Part shown: in pieces, positions 43,910 through 52,654 of the stretch | How the letters are laid out: each line of letters starts with the position of its first letter | Numbering within the stretch: the stretch's first letter is position 1 | Assembly (NCBI RefSeq): GCF_031679605.1 | Contig: NZ_CP117522.1 | Location: 1,674,001-1,738,000, forward strand | DNA from: Streptomyces luomodiensis | Lineage (GTDB): Bacteria > Actinomycetota > Actinomycetes > Streptomycetales > Streptomycetaceae | Direction: 5' to 3' | Length of the DNA: 64,000 nt | Program-made: the position numbers and the translations under genes | Notes under the pieces: generated by a model | The model's input: only the letters and a program-made list of their open reading frames with translations | Database searches by the model: none | What the model was told of the DNA's origin: nothing

Positions 43910-44542
43910 ATGGACCTCCGGATCCTTCCACTCGCCGTCACCATGATGGCCGGGCCGCAGATCGTGGCCGCCGTCATCCTGGTGACCACCGCGCGACCGG
44001 TGCGGGTGTGCCTGGCGTTCCTCCTCGGGGTGGCGGCCGCGACGACGGCGGGGGTCGCTCTCGCCCTGGGGCTGTGCGGACTGCTGGGGCAGGCCGTCCC
44101 ACAGGGCAGCCCGGCCGACCCGGGGTCGGCCGCCTCGGTCGTCCAGCTGGTGCTGGTGGGACTGCTGGCGCTGGTCGCGGTGAAGAACGTGGTGCGGCGG
44201 CGGACGGTCGAGCCGCCGAAGTGGCTGGGCTCGCTGATGGAAGCCGGTCCCCGTAAGGCGCTCACGACCGGCTTTCTGATCATCCTGTTCATGCCGTCCG
44301 ACATCGTGGTCATGCTGACCGTGGGGGTGAATCTGGAGCAGCACGAGGCGGGGTTGGCGGCGGCCGTGCCGTTCATCGCCGCCACCGTGCTGATCGCGGC
44401 ACTGCCGCTGCTGCTCTACCTCCTCCTCGGCGAGCGGGCGCGGCGCGCGATGCCCCGGCTCCGGGAATGGCTCACCACCCACAGCTGGGTGATCAATGTC
44501 GCCGCGTGCCTGATCTTCATCGTGCTCATCCTGACGCCCTGA
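43910..44542 (+). CDS. GAP family membrane protein (LysE/Sap-like)
   Basis: A 210-residue protein with six predicted membrane helices. The MMAGPQIVAAVILVTTARPV opening, the cytoplasmic loop VKNVVRRRTVEPPKWLGSLM and PSDIVVMLTVGVNLEQH fit the GAP (sulfolipid-1-addressing protein, Sap-like) family, related to LysE-type exporters. The ATG at 43910 is used rather than the open frame from 43859. Substrate unknown; the flanking genes are also membrane proteins. Confidence 0.8.
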   Translation: MDLRILPLAVTMMAGPQIVAAVILVTTARPVRVCLAFLLGVAAATTAGVALALGLCGLLGQAVPQGSPADPGSAASVVQLVLVGLLALVAVKNVVRRRTVEPPKWLGSLMEAGPRKALTTGFLIILFMPSDIVVMLTVGVNLEQHEAGLAAAVPFIAATVLIAALPLLLYLLLGERARRAMPRLREWLTTHSWVINVAACLIFIVLILTP

Positions 44543-44574
44543 CGGCCTGATGACGGCCTGTGGGGCTGGGGGAC

Positions 44575-45792
44575 CTAACCAGAACGCTCCCTGCCGTGCG
44601 CCCCCGCCCGGCCCATGGCGGCCAGGAGGGCGACCACCGCGAGGGCGGCCAGCAGGACCACCACCAGGAAGAGCACGGTCAGCACCGTGGGATGGTTCCA
44701 CAGGGCGAACACCGCGGCCGGCACCAGCAGGACCGCCGTCGTCAGCCCCCGCCGGTGGTCCGCGGTCCAGGTGCCGGCCCGTCCGGTGCGCATTCCGTGG
44801 TCCGCGCCCCAGCGGGCCGCGCTGTCGGCGAGGATCTCGGCCCGGCCGCGTACCCTGCTCGGCAGCCGTCCGGGGCCGGCCAGATAGGCGCCGGCCGCCA
44901 CCACGACGCCGAGCACCAGCACGGTGAGCACGGTGACCCGCAAGAAGCGCACCACCGTGTCGAAGAGGACCGCGGCGGCCTCCCGGGACAGCACGCTCGC
45001 CGGCACGTGGTCGAGGCAGTAGCGGCGGCCCACCACGAGGGCCAGCGCCAGGGCGAGGGAGGTCAGCGCGGTGCCCAGGGCCGCGCGGGCGAGCGCCCGG
45101 CGGCGCCGACGGGCGAGCAGCACTCCGATGCCGCCGAGGGTCACCGTCAGCGCGGGCAGCCAGTTGCCGGCCAGATCGAGGAAGTGCGCCGACCTCCTGA
45201 TGGTGGCGAGCCGGTCGGAGTGGAAGAGGACGAGCCGCTGGTGGATGTCGGGAATGCCGGTCACCACAGGGAGTCCGGCGTCCACCAACTGGTCTCTGAC
45301 CCGTTCCACGGCGGCGCCGACGTTGAGGGTGACGGTGTGGCCCTCGACCCCGACCGGTCCGCCGCCCTTACCGGTGAGGGCGCCCACGACGGCGGTGTGG
45401 GCGGCCCGGTTGGCGCCGGTCCACACGGCGGGGAAGTGCTCGCTGTGCACGATGTGCGCCGCGACCTTCCGCACCGCCTGGTCCAGGGCCGAGTCCAACT
45501 GCGGGGCCAGCCCCTCGATGGTGTCGGCGGCCCGATCCGGCAGGCCGTGGGCGCGCAGCCAGGAGGCGATGTCGGCGGTGATCTCGCGGCTGTTGTGGCG
45601 GATGTCGACGGCCTCGCTGACCTGGTCCACGGCGGTGTCCTGGATCGCCGGGTCCTTCGCGAGCGGGGCGACCGTCGCCACGTAGCGGTCGGTGTCCAGG
45701 ACGATGTCGTGGACCCACACCGTCAGCACGGACACCGGTACGAGCAGGCAACCGAGCAGGATCAGCAGGGCCGACACGGCGCTTTTGGCCAT
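44575..45792 (-). CDS. Conserved integral membrane protein of unknown function
   Basis: A 405-residue protein. One N-terminal helix is followed by an extracytoplasmic domain of about 190 residues (VHDIVLDTDRYVATVAPLAK, LRAHGLPDRAADTIEGLAPQ), then three to four C-terminal helices and a short basic tail. I do not recognise a named family, although similar proteins are frequent in Streptomyces. The ATG at 45792 is preferred, with GGGAG nine bases upstream; another ATG lies at 45801. Convergent with the GAP-family gene, 32 bases apart. Confidence 0.72.
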   Translation of the reverse strand: MAKSAVSALLILLGCLLVPVSVLTVWVHDIVLDTDRYVATVAPLAKDPAIQDTAVDQVSEAVDIRHNSREITADIASWLRAHGLPDRAADTIEGLAPQLDSALDQAVRKVAAHIVHSEHFPAVWTGANRAAHTAVVGALTGKGGGPVGVEGHTVTLNVGAAVERVRDQLVDAGLPVVTGIPDIHQRLVLFHSDRLATIRRSAHFLDLAGNWLPALTVTLGGIGVLLARRRRRALARAALGTALTSLALALALVVGRRYCLDHVPASVLSREAAAVLFDTVVRFLRVTVLTVLVLGVVVAAGAYLAGPGRLPSRVRGRAEILADSAARWGADHGMRTGRAGTWTADHRRGLTTAVLLVPAAVFALWNHPTVLTVLFLVVVLLAALAVVALLAAMGRAGAHGRERSG

Positions 45793-45992
45793 GACATCCA
45801 TCTCCCGCCTTCCCCGGCGGGGGCGCATCCCGGGTGACACGTGCGGGTGAGCGAACATGTCCAAGCGGATCAGCGGCCCCGGCGGCGCCCGGACGGCTCC
45901 CCGCCCCCGTCGAACCGGCGGGCTCCGGTGGGCCCCTGAGGCTCCGACGGGCCTCAGGACTCCGCTCTGGACCCGGCGGATCTCTGGAGCGA

Positions 45993-47345
45993 TCAGGGGG
46001 TGGCCGGGGTGCGGCCTGCCAGGGTGTCGAGGTCGGTGCGGGCCAGGCCGGTCAGTCGTTCGACCTCGGCGGCGTCGAGGGCACCGCAGTCCAGGCCGCG
46101 CAGCAGATGGCCGCTGAGTGCCTTGGCGGTGGCCGGTTCGTCGGCGATGCCGGTGCCCCCGACCGTACGGTCCACGTACGCGGCGAGCCGTTCCGCCGCG
46201 GCTTCCAGGCCCTCGCGGTAGAAGGCGTAGACGGCGGCGTAGCGGGTGGGGAGATGGCCGGGGTGCATGTCCCAGCCCTGGTAGTACGCGCGCGCCAACG
46301 ACCGCCGGACCAGGCGGTGGTGGAGCTGCCATGCGTCGTGGACCCGCTCGGTGGGGCCGACGGGCAGGACGTTGGTCGAGCCGTCGGAGAGCCGTACGCC
46401 GGTGCCCGCGGCGGCGACCTGCATCACGGCCTTGGCGTGGTCGGCGACGGGGTGGTCCATGGACTGGTGGGCGGCGCCGACCCCGCAGGCGGCGCTGTAG
46501 TCGAAGGTGCCGTAGTGCAGCCCGGTGGCCCGCCCCTGGGCGGCGTCGATCATACGGGCGACGGTGGCGCGGCCGTCGGGGCCGAGGATGGCCTGGGTGG
46601 TCTCGATCTGGATCTCGAAACCGATGCGGCCCGGGGCGAGCCCGCGGGCCTTCTCGAACTCCTCGCACAGCCGGACCATGGCGGTGACCTGCTCGGCGTA
46701 GGTCACCTTGGGGAGGGTGAGCACCAGGCCGTCCGGCAGTCCGCCGGCCGCCATCAGCCCGGTGAGGAAGATGTCGAGGGTCCGGATGCCGCGGTCGCGC
46801 ACGGCGGCCTCCAGGCACTTCATGCGGATGCCCACATAGGGCGGCGCGGTGCCCTCCGCGCAGGCGGCCGCGACGAGCGAGGCGGCGCGGGCGGCCGCGG
46901 CGTCCTCCTCGGCGTCGGGTCGGTGGCCGTAGCCGTCCTCGAAGTCGATGCGCAGATCCTCCACGGGCTCGCGTTCCAGCTTGGCCCGGACCCGGGTGTG
47001 GACGGGTTCGGCGAGGTCGTCGGGGAGGCCGAGGACGGCGGCGAAGGAAGCGGCGTCGGGGGCGTGTTCGGCGAGGGCCGCCAGCGCCTGGTCGCCCCAG
47101 TCGCGCACGGTGCCGGCGGTGAACAGGTCGGCGGGTACGTAGACGGTGTGGACGGGCTGGCGGGTGCCCGGGGCGCCGGGGTAGCGGCGGGCGAGCTCGG
47201 CGTCGACGGCGGCGAGGGAGTCGGCGATGGAGGCCCGTACGGCACCGGACAGGCTGGTCCGCACCGTTTTCTGCGGCTTCCGCGGCTTCCGCGGCTTCCG
47301 AGGCTCCTGAGACTCTTGGGGCTGTCGAGGCTGCTGAGGCTTCAT
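45993..47345 (-). CDS. HpcH/HpaI aldolase/citrate lyase-like protein (DUF6986)
   Basis: A 450-residue TIM-barrel protein. The metal-site block DLRIDFEDGYGHRPDAEEDA, the catalytic arginine region YVGIRMKCLEA, and FEIQIETTQAILGPDG with GLHYGTFDYSAACG place it with HpcH/HpaI-type aldolases and the Streptomyces DUF6986 group. These cleave or condense CoA or pyruvate-type acids, but a substrate is not shown. The N-terminal 28 residues are a Pro/Gln/Lys low-complexity run (QEPRKPRKPRKPQK) encoded by nine-base repeats. The ATG at 47345 has GGGGGAGGAG upstream. Confidence 0.82.
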   Translation of the reverse strand: MKPQQPRQPQESQEPRKPRKPRKPQKTVRTSLSGAVRASIADSLAAVDAELARRYPGAPGTRQPVHTVYVPADLFTAGTVRDWGDQALAALAEHAPDAASFAAVLGLPDDLAEPVHTRVRAKLEREPVEDLRIDFEDGYGHRPDAEEDAAAARAASLVAAACAEGTAPPYVGIRMKCLEAAVRDRGIRTLDIFLTGLMAAGGLPDGLVLTLPKVTYAEQVTAMVRLCEEFEKARGLAPGRIGFEIQIETTQAILGPDGRATVARMIDAAQGRATGLHYGTFDYSAACGVGAAHQSMDHPVADHAKAVMQVAAAGTGVRLSDGSTNVLPVGPTERVHDAWQLHHRLVRRSLARAYYQGWDMHPGHLPTRYAAVYAFYREGLEAAAERLAAYVDRTVGGTGIADEPATAKALSGHLLRGLDCGALDAAEVERLTGLARTDLDTLAGRTPATP

Positions 47346-47467
47346 GTCCGCTCCTCCCCCACTTCCACCGCTTCCGCTCTGCGGAAACGATGATCCGTAC
47401 GGCGAAGTTATCGGCGCGTTCGACAGCGGGTCAACACCCACCCGGCAGACGCGAGACCGGCAGACGC

Positions 47468-47500
47468 GAGGCCCCGCACGCGGATCGCGTACGGGGCCTC
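47468..47500 (-). terminator. Terminator after the etfBA operon
   Basis: GAGGCCCCG pairs with CGGGGCCTC, with an inner CGCG-GAT-CGCG stem-loop separated by a small bulge. It starts about 19 bases after the EtfA stop codon on the minus strand, the expected place for operon termination. Confidence 0.75.
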
Positions 47501-47518
47501 GCCAACGCCCTTCGGAGA

Positions 47519-48481
47519 TCAGCCCTTGCGGGTCTTGACCTCCTCGGTCAGCTGCGGGACGACCTCGAACAGGTCGCCGACCACGCCATAGTCGACCAGA
47601 TCGAAGATCGGGGCCTCGGCATCCTTGTTCACGGCCACGATGGTCTTCGAAGTCTGCATACCGGCCCGGTGCTGGATCGCACCCGAAATACCCGCCGCGA
47701 TGTACAGCTGCGGCGAAACGGTCTTACCGGTCTGGCCGACCTGGCTGGTGTGCGGGTACCACCCCGCGTCCACCGCCGCACGCGAGGCACCCACAGCGGC
47801 GCCCAGCGAGTCGGCCAGCGCCTCGACCACGGGGAAGTTCTCCGCGCCGCCCACACCACGGCCACCGGAGACCACGATCGCGGCCTCGGTCAGCTCCGGA
47901 CGGCCCGTCGACTCACGCGGCGTACGCGACACCACCTTGGTCCCCGTGGCCTGCTCGGAGAAGGACACCTCCAGCGCCTCCACCGCACCCGCGGCCGGAG
48001 CAGCCTCCACCGCAGCGCTGTTCGGCTTCACCGTGATCACCGGAGTGCCCTTGGAAACCCGGGACTTGGTGGTGAACGCGGCGGCGAACACCGACTGCGT
48101 GGCCACCGGACCCTCGTCCCCCGCCTCCAGATCCACGGCATCGGTGATGATGCCCGAACCAATACGGACCGCGAGCCGGGCCGCGATCTCCTTGCCCTCC
48201 GCGGAGGACGGGAACAGCACAGCGGCCGGGGACACGGACTCGTACGCCGCCTGAACCGCGTCCACCTTCGGCACGACCAGATAGTCGGCGAACTCGGGCG
48301 CGTCGGCGGTCAGCACCTTCACCGCACCGTGCTCGGCCAGGGCGGACGCGGTGTTCTCGGCACCGGAGCCCAGCGCGACGGCGACCGGCTCGCCGATACG
48401 GCGGGCCAGCGTCAGCAGCTCCAGGGTGGGCTTGCGGACGGCACCGTCCACGTGGTCGACATAGACAAGGACTTCAGCCAT
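47519..48481 (-). CDS. etfA: Electron transfer flavoprotein subunit alpha
   Basis: A 320-residue EtfA. The N-terminal Rossmann-like half begins MAEVLVYVDHVDGAVRKPTL; the C-terminal FAD domain carries the signature ELTEAAIVVSGGRGVGGAEN and the PQLYIAAGISGAIQHRAGMQ block. With EtfB it accepts electrons from acyl-CoA dehydrogenases and hands them to ETF:quinone oxidoreductase. It follows etfB by 55 bases on the same strand and ends in a strong terminator, giving a two-gene operon. An acyl-CoA dehydrogenase lies at the left edge of this window, though far away. Confidence 0.95.
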   Translation of the reverse strand: MAEVLVYVDHVDGAVRKPTLELLTLARRIGEPVAVALGSGAENTASALAEHGAVKVLTADAPEFADYLVVPKVDAVQAAYESVSPAAVLFPSSAEGKEIAARLAVRIGSGIITDAVDLEAGDEGPVATQSVFAAAFTTKSRVSKGTPVITVKPNSAAVEAAPAAGAVEALEVSFSEQATGTKVVSRTPRESTGRPELTEAAIVVSGGRGVGGAENFPVVEALADSLGAAVGASRAAVDAGWYPHTSQVGQTGKTVSPQLYIAAGISGAIQHRAGMQTSKTIVAVNKDAEAPIFDLVDYGVVGDLFEVVPQLTEEVKTRKG

Positions 48482-48536
48482 GGGAATCGCTCTCCTGCGA
48501 AATGCGAAAGATCTGGGTGGTAAAGGTCAGCGCGGC

Positions 48537-49322
48537 TCAGATGAACTTCTGACCAGCGAGGAACTCGGCGAGCTGCTTACCACCCTCGCCCTCGTCCTTG
48601 ACGATCGTGCCGGCGGTACGGGCCGGACGCTCCGTCGCACCGTCCACGGCGGTCCAGGCACCTTCGAGACCGACCTCGTCCGCCTCGATCTCCAGATCCT
48701 CCAGGTCCCAGGACTCCACCGGCTTCTTCTTCGCCGCCATGATGCCCTTGAACGACGGGTAACGGGCCTCACCCGACTGGTCGGTCACCGACACCACCGC
48801 CGGAAGCCGCGCCTCCAGCTGCTCGGTCGCGGTGTCCCCGTCACGGCGCCCCTTCACGGTGCCGTCCTCGACCGACACCTCCGACAGCAGCGACACCTGC
48901 GGCACGCCCAGCCGCTCCGCCAGCATCGCCGGGAGCACACCCATGGTGCCGTCGGTGGAGGCCATACCGCAGACCACCAGGTCGTAGCCGGTCTTCTCGA
49001 TCGCCTTGGCCAGCACCAGCGAGGTGCCCAGCGCATCGGTGCCGTGCAGATCGTCGTCCTCGACGTGCACGGCCTTGTCCGCACCCATGGACAGCGCCTT
49101 GCGCAGCGCGTCCTTGGCGTCCTCCGGCCCCACCGTGAGCACGGTGATCTCCGCATCGTCGGCCTCATCGGCGATCTGGAGGGCCTGCTCGACCGCGTAC
49201 TCGTCCAGCTCCGAGAGCAGGCCGTCCACCTCGTCCCGGTCCACCGTCAGGTCATCGGCGAAACGCCGGTCGCCGGTGGCGTCGGGCACGTACTTCACAC
49301 AGACAACGATCCTCAAGCTCAC
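48537..49322 (-). CDS. etfB: Electron transfer flavoprotein subunit beta
   Basis: A 261-residue EtfB of normal length. It begins VSLRIVVCVKYVPDATGDRR from a GTG with GGAGAG six bases upstream; the AMP-binding region and DLVVCGMASTDGTMGVLPAM follow, and the family signature near VSVTDQSGEARYPSFKGIMA is intact. It forms the heterodimeric electron carrier with EtfA encoded just downstream. The frame extends upstream to 49424 but that portion lacks family similarity. A candidate operator lies about 120 bases upstream. Confidence 0.95.
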   Translation of the reverse strand: MSLRIVVCVKYVPDATGDRRFADDLTVDRDEVDGLLSELDEYAVEQALQIADEADDAEITVLTVGPEDAKDALRKALSMGADKAVHVEDDDLHGTDALGTSLVLAKAIEKTGYDLVVCGMASTDGTMGVLPAMLAERLGVPQVSLLSEVSVEDGTVKGRRDGDTATEQLEARLPAVVSVTDQSGEARYPSFKGIMAAKKKPVESWDLEDLEIEADEVGLEGAWTAVDGATERPARTAGTIVKDEGEGGKQLAEFLAGQKFI

Positions 49323-49439
49323 GCCGGCTCTCCTACTGCATCGTCTCTTCCGGGCTGCCTTGTGCTGGCAGCATAGGCGCCCTCGGGTGCTCTTCCCGGT
49401 CGGTTCGCGGCCGGGGCGGCTCATCCACCGTACGAGATA

Positions 49440-49453
49440 TTACTCGCCAGTAC
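49440..49453. promoter_or_regulatory. TACT-N4-AGTA palindrome upstream of etfBA
   Basis: TTACTCGCCAGTAC holds the inverted pair TACT and AGTA around CGCC. It lies about 120 bases before the EtfB start in the 220-base intergenic region. The form resembles operators of TetR-type fatty-acid regulators in actinomycetes, which would make sense for an electron-transfer flavoprotein operon, but the match is weak and by eye. Confidence 0.35.
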
Positions 49454-49543
49454 ATCGAGGGTGTTCCCCGGAAGCAACCCGGTTGAACTGTGACCTTGCC
49501 AACGGGTGAGCAGCGGGACGACACCTCTCACCGTGGAGACGGC

Positions 49544-50050
49544 TCAGTCGCGCAGCGCGTTGAAGCGCCCCTGGTGGTACAGGAGCGGACGGCCGGTCCC
49601 GGTCGCGGTGCCGTCGGTGACCTCGCCGATCACCACCCGGTGGTCCCCGGCGGGTATGCGGGCCACCACCCGGCACACCAGCCAGGCCAGCACCCCCTCG
49701 AGCACGGGGACGCCCTCGGGTCCCGGGCGCCAGCGGGTGGCGGGGCCGAAGCGGTCGGCACCGCTGCGCGCGAAGGTGGCGGCCAGCTCCCGCTGGTGCT
49801 CGTCCAGGATGTGGACGCCGACGTGCTCGGCCTCGGAGAGCACCGGCCAGCTCGAGGAGCCGGTGCCCACGCCGAAGGAGAGCAGCGGCGGCTCGGCGGC
49901 GACGGAGGCGAGGGAGGTGGCGGTGAAGCCGACCGGGCGGGTGCCCTGGGCGGTGATCACGGCGACGCCGGCGGCGTGCCGGCGGAAGACGGAGCGGAGG
50001 AGGTCGGACGTCGCGAGCGAGGACGTGCCGAGGTCGTGGGTGGCCGTCAT
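49544..50050 (-). CDS. Flavin reductase family protein
   Basis: A 168-residue FMN-binding split-barrel. The segment RRHAAGVAVITAQGTRPVGF followed by TATSLASVAAEPPLLSFGVG is the flavin reductase-like domain core, and the tail IGEVTDGTATGTGRPLLYHQ with GRFNAL completes it. Such enzymes supply reduced flavin to a monooxygenase or act as free reductases; no monooxygenase is adjacent. The start ATG gives MTATHDLGTS. It is separated from the etf operon by about 220 bases. Confidence 0.87.
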   Translation of the reverse strand: MTATHDLGTSSLATSDLLRSVFRRHAAGVAVITAQGTRPVGFTATSLASVAAEPPLLSFGVGTGSSSWPVLSEAEHVGVHILDEHQRELAATFARSGADRFGPATRWRPGPEGVPVLEGVLAWLVCRVVARIPAGDHRVVIGEVTDGTATGTGRPLLYHQGRFNALRD

Positions 50051-50244
50051 GGAGTTGTCCTTCTGCCGGAGGGATGGGCGGGGGGCGGTGCTCGTCGTCG
50101 TTCGCTCACCCCTCCGGACAGCGCGCGCTGGCGGTCCGCACCAGGTCCACGTGCACCCGTCCGTAGAGAAGGAATCCAGGCCGCATGACGTTCACCCTGA
50201 CCACGCCGGGTGCGGACCGTCAAGGGGGACCGGGGCGCGGCGGC

Positions 50245-50571
50245 TCACACCGCATCACCCAGAGCGGCGATGACATCGACCCGGCGCGGCTGCCCGGCGG
50301 CCCGCCGCACGATCCGCCCGGCCGCGTCGAGCACCAGCACGGTGGGGGTGCGGGTGATGTCCAGCGCCCTGACGAGCTCCAGCCGCGACTCGGCGTCGAT
50401 CTCGACGTGCGCCACCCCGGCCACCATCGCGGCCACCTCGGACAGCGTCCGCCGGGTGGCCCGGCAGGGCTGGCAAAAGGCGCTGGAGAACTGGACGAGC
50501 GTCGCCCGCTCCCCCAGCTCCGCACCCAGCTCGGCGGCGTCCAGCCGCCGGTTTCCGTCGCCGTCCCGCAC
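50245..50571 (-). CDS. Thioredoxin-like protein
   Basis: A 108-residue single-domain thioredoxin-fold protein. The active-site dithiol is CQPC in LVQFSSAFCQPCRATRR, and the cis-proline region TRTPTVLVLDAAGRIV is present. The CQPC pair differs from the classic CGPC, so its redox potential may differ. The GTG start has GGGAGGAG six bases upstream. It is divergent from the acyltransferase gene. Confidence 0.85.
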   Translation of the reverse strand: MRDGDGNRRLDAAELGAELGERATLVQFSSAFCQPCRATRRTLSEVAAMVAGVAHVEIDAESRLELVRALDITRTPTVLVLDAAGRIVRRAAGQPRRVDVIAALGDAV

Positions 50572-50722
50572 CCGCGCTCCTCCCGATCGGACCTCCCCGG
50601 TACAGCGTCCCGGGCGGCGGGGGGATTCCCCGGCGGGTCCCCGACGTGATGAGGATCTCCCGGTCAGGCGGCGTCACGCGGTAGCACAACGAGACGACAT
50701 CGGGCAGCATCTGGCAGAAGCC

Positions 50723-50747
50723 GGAAACCTACGGCCGCGTAACTTCC
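50723..50747. promoter_or_regulatory. TACG-N4-CGTA inverted repeat before the acyltransferase gene
   Basis: The core TACGGCCGCGTA has exact inverted ends TACG and CGTA, with GGAA and TTCC outside in imperfect symmetry. It lies 42-66 bases before the acyltransferase start, a usual distance for an operator or an extended promoter. No regulator gene is adjacent, so the binding protein is unknown. Confidence 0.4.
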
Positions 50748-50788
50748 GCCGGGAGAGCCCTCCCCGGGCATACAACGAAGGGTCCCCA

Positions 50789-51520
50789 ATGGCAGAGCTC
50801 GTCTACCCGCCGGTGATCGGCATCGCCCGCACCATGTTCAAGACGCTCGATCTGCGTTTCGACATCAAGGGCACCGAGAACGTCCCGCGGCGGGGCGGCG
50901 CGGTTCTGGTGAGCAACCACATCGGCTATCTCGACTTCATCTTCTGCGGGCTGGCCGCCCGTCCGGCCAAGCGGCTGGTGCGGTTCATGGCGAAGGAGTC
51001 GGTCTTCCGGCACAAGGTGTCCGGGCCGCTGATGCGGGCGATGAAGCACATCCCGGTGGACCGGGCGGCGGGCATGGAGGCGTACAAGCACGCCCTGAAG
51101 GCACTGCGCTCCGGTGAGATCATCGGGGTCTTCCCGGAGGCGACGATCTCGGAGTCCTTCACCCTCAAGAACTTCAAGTCGGGCGCGGTCCGGCTGGCCC
51201 AGGAGGCGGGTGTCCCGCTGCTGCCGATGGCGCTGTGGGGGACACAGCGGCTGTGGACCAAGGGTCACAAGCGGGCCCTTGGCCGGCATCACTTCCCGAT
51301 CACGATGCGGGTCGGTGAGCCGATGGCGGCCGATCCGGCCGAGCCCTCGGACACCCTGACGGAGCGGCTGCGCGGCCGGGTGCAGGAGCTGCTGGAGGCG
51401 GCGCAGCGGGCGTATCCGGTGCGGCCCAAGGGTCCGGACGACACCTGGTGGGTCCCGGCCCACCTGGGCGGCACCGCCCCCGCCCCGGCCGAGGCCCTGA
51501 CCCTGAACCGGCGCCGGTAG
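50789..51520 (+). CDS. 1-acyl-sn-glycerol-3-phosphate acyltransferase-family protein
   Basis: A 243-residue PlsC-type lysophospholipid acyltransferase. The catalytic HX4D box is SNHIGYLDFIF, and the second motif is GVFPEATISES (FPEATIS replacing the usual FPEGTRS), followed by the C-terminal PLLPMALWGTQRLW block. These add the second acyl chain to make phosphatidic acid at the membrane; related enzymes act in phosphatidylinositol mannoside synthesis. The ATG has AAGGG upstream, and the long frame starting at 50210 is a fusion artefact. No neighbour suggests a specific pathway. Confidence 0.87.
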   Translation: MAELVYPPVIGIARTMFKTLDLRFDIKGTENVPRRGGAVLVSNHIGYLDFIFCGLAARPAKRLVRFMAKESVFRHKVSGPLMRAMKHIPVDRAAGMEAYKHALKALRSGEIIGVFPEATISESFTLKNFKSGAVRLAQEAGVPLLPMALWGTQRLWTKGHKRALGRHHFPITMRVGEPMAADPAEPSDTLTERLRGRVQELLEAAQRAYPVRPKGPDDTWWVPAHLGGTAPAPAEALTLNRRR

Positions 51521-51539
51521 CCCGGAGCGCACACGCACC

Positions 51540-51561
51540 GGGCGGGCCACCGGGCCCGCCC
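51540..51561. terminator. Bidirectional hairpin between acyltransferase and threonine aldolase genes
   Basis: GGGCGGGCC pairs with GGCCCGCCC around ACCG, a nine-base perfect stem between two convergent genes. Confidence 0.7.
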
Positions 51562-51589
51562 AATGCGTACCGCGCGGGCCGGTCGGCCG

Positions 51590-52654
51590 CTAGACGCGGC
51601 CCATCTCCTCCTTGAGCGCCGTGATGAAGCCGTCCACGTCGTCCTCGGTGGTGTCGTAGGAGCACATCCAGCGCACATCGCCCGCGGTCTCGTCCCAGAA
51701 GTAGAAGCGGTACCGCTTCTGGAGACGTTCGCTCACCTCGTGCCGGAGGCGGGCGAAGACCGCGTTGGCCTGGACCGGGTGCAGGATTCGCACCCCGTCC
51801 ACCGCGCGGACGCCGTCGGCGAGCCGCTGGGCCATGGTGTTGGCGTGGCGCGCGTTGCGCAGCCACAGATCGCGGGCGAGCAGGGCCTCCAGCTGGACGG
51901 AGATGAACCGCATCTTGGACGCCAGCTGCATGGACAGCTTGCGCAGATGCTTCATGGCGCCCATCGCGTCCGGGTCGAGGACGACGACGGCCTCGCCGAA
52001 GAGCATGCCGTTCTTGGTGCCGCCGAAGGACAGGATGTCGACGCCCGCCGCGTTGGTGAACGCGCGCATCGGCACGTCCAGGAACGCGGCGGCGTTGGCC
52101 AGCCGGGCGCCGTCGAGGTGGACCTTCATCCCGCGCTCATGGGCGTGCTCGCAGATGGCGCGGATCTCGTCCACCGTGTAGACGGTGCCGAGCTCGGTGT
52201 TCTGGGCGATCGACACCACCTGCGGCATCGCCCGGTGCTCGTCGTCCCAGCCCCATGCCTGGCGGTCGATGAGCTCGGGGGTGAGCTTGCCGTCCTCGGT
52301 GGGGACGGTGAGCAGCTTCAGCCCGCCGACGCGCTCGGGCGCCCCGCACTCGTCGACGTTGATATGCGCGCTGTCGGCGCAGATGACCGCGCCCCAGCGG
52401 TCGGTGAGCGCCTGGAGGGCGACGACGTTGGAGCCGGTTCCGTTGAACACCGGGAACGCCTGTGCGTGCGGGCCGAAGTGGCTGCGCATGACGTACTGGA
52501 GATGCGCGGTGTAGTCGTCCTCGCCGTAGGAGACCTGGTGGCCTCCGTTGGCGAGGGCGAGCGCGGCGAGGATCTCCGGGTGGACGCCTGCGTAGTTGTC
52601 GCTGGCGAAGCCGCGTACGTCGGGGTCATGGTGACGGCGGGCGTCGGTCCTCAC
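51590..52654 (-). CDS. Low-specificity L-threonine aldolase-like beta-eliminating lyase
   Basis: A 354-residue fold-type I PLP enzyme. The opening VRGFASDNYAGVHPEILAAL, DSAHINVDECGAPE and the PLP-lysine motif SFGGTKNGMLF are typical of L-threonine aldolases, which split threonine into glycine and acetaldehyde, or relatives. The GTG at 52654 overlaps the TGA of the SDR gene by four bases (GTGA), so the gene is translationally coupled in an operon with that SDR gene and, upstream, DUF6421. Confidence 0.87.
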   Translation of the reverse strand: MRTDARRHHDPDVRGFASDNYAGVHPEILAALALANGGHQVSYGEDDYTAHLQYVMRSHFGPHAQAFPVFNGTGSNVVALQALTDRWGAVICADSAHINVDECGAPERVGGLKLLTVPTEDGKLTPELIDRQAWGWDDEHRAMPQVVSIAQNTELGTVYTVDEIRAICEHAHERGMKVHLDGARLANAAAFLDVPMRAFTNAAGVDILSFGGTKNGMLFGEAVVVLDPDAMGAMKHLRKLSMQLASKMRFISVQLEALLARDLWLRNARHANTMAQRLADGVRAVDGVRILHPVQANAVFARLRHEVSERLQKRYRFYFWDETAGDVRWMCSYDTTEDDVDGFITALKEEMGRV

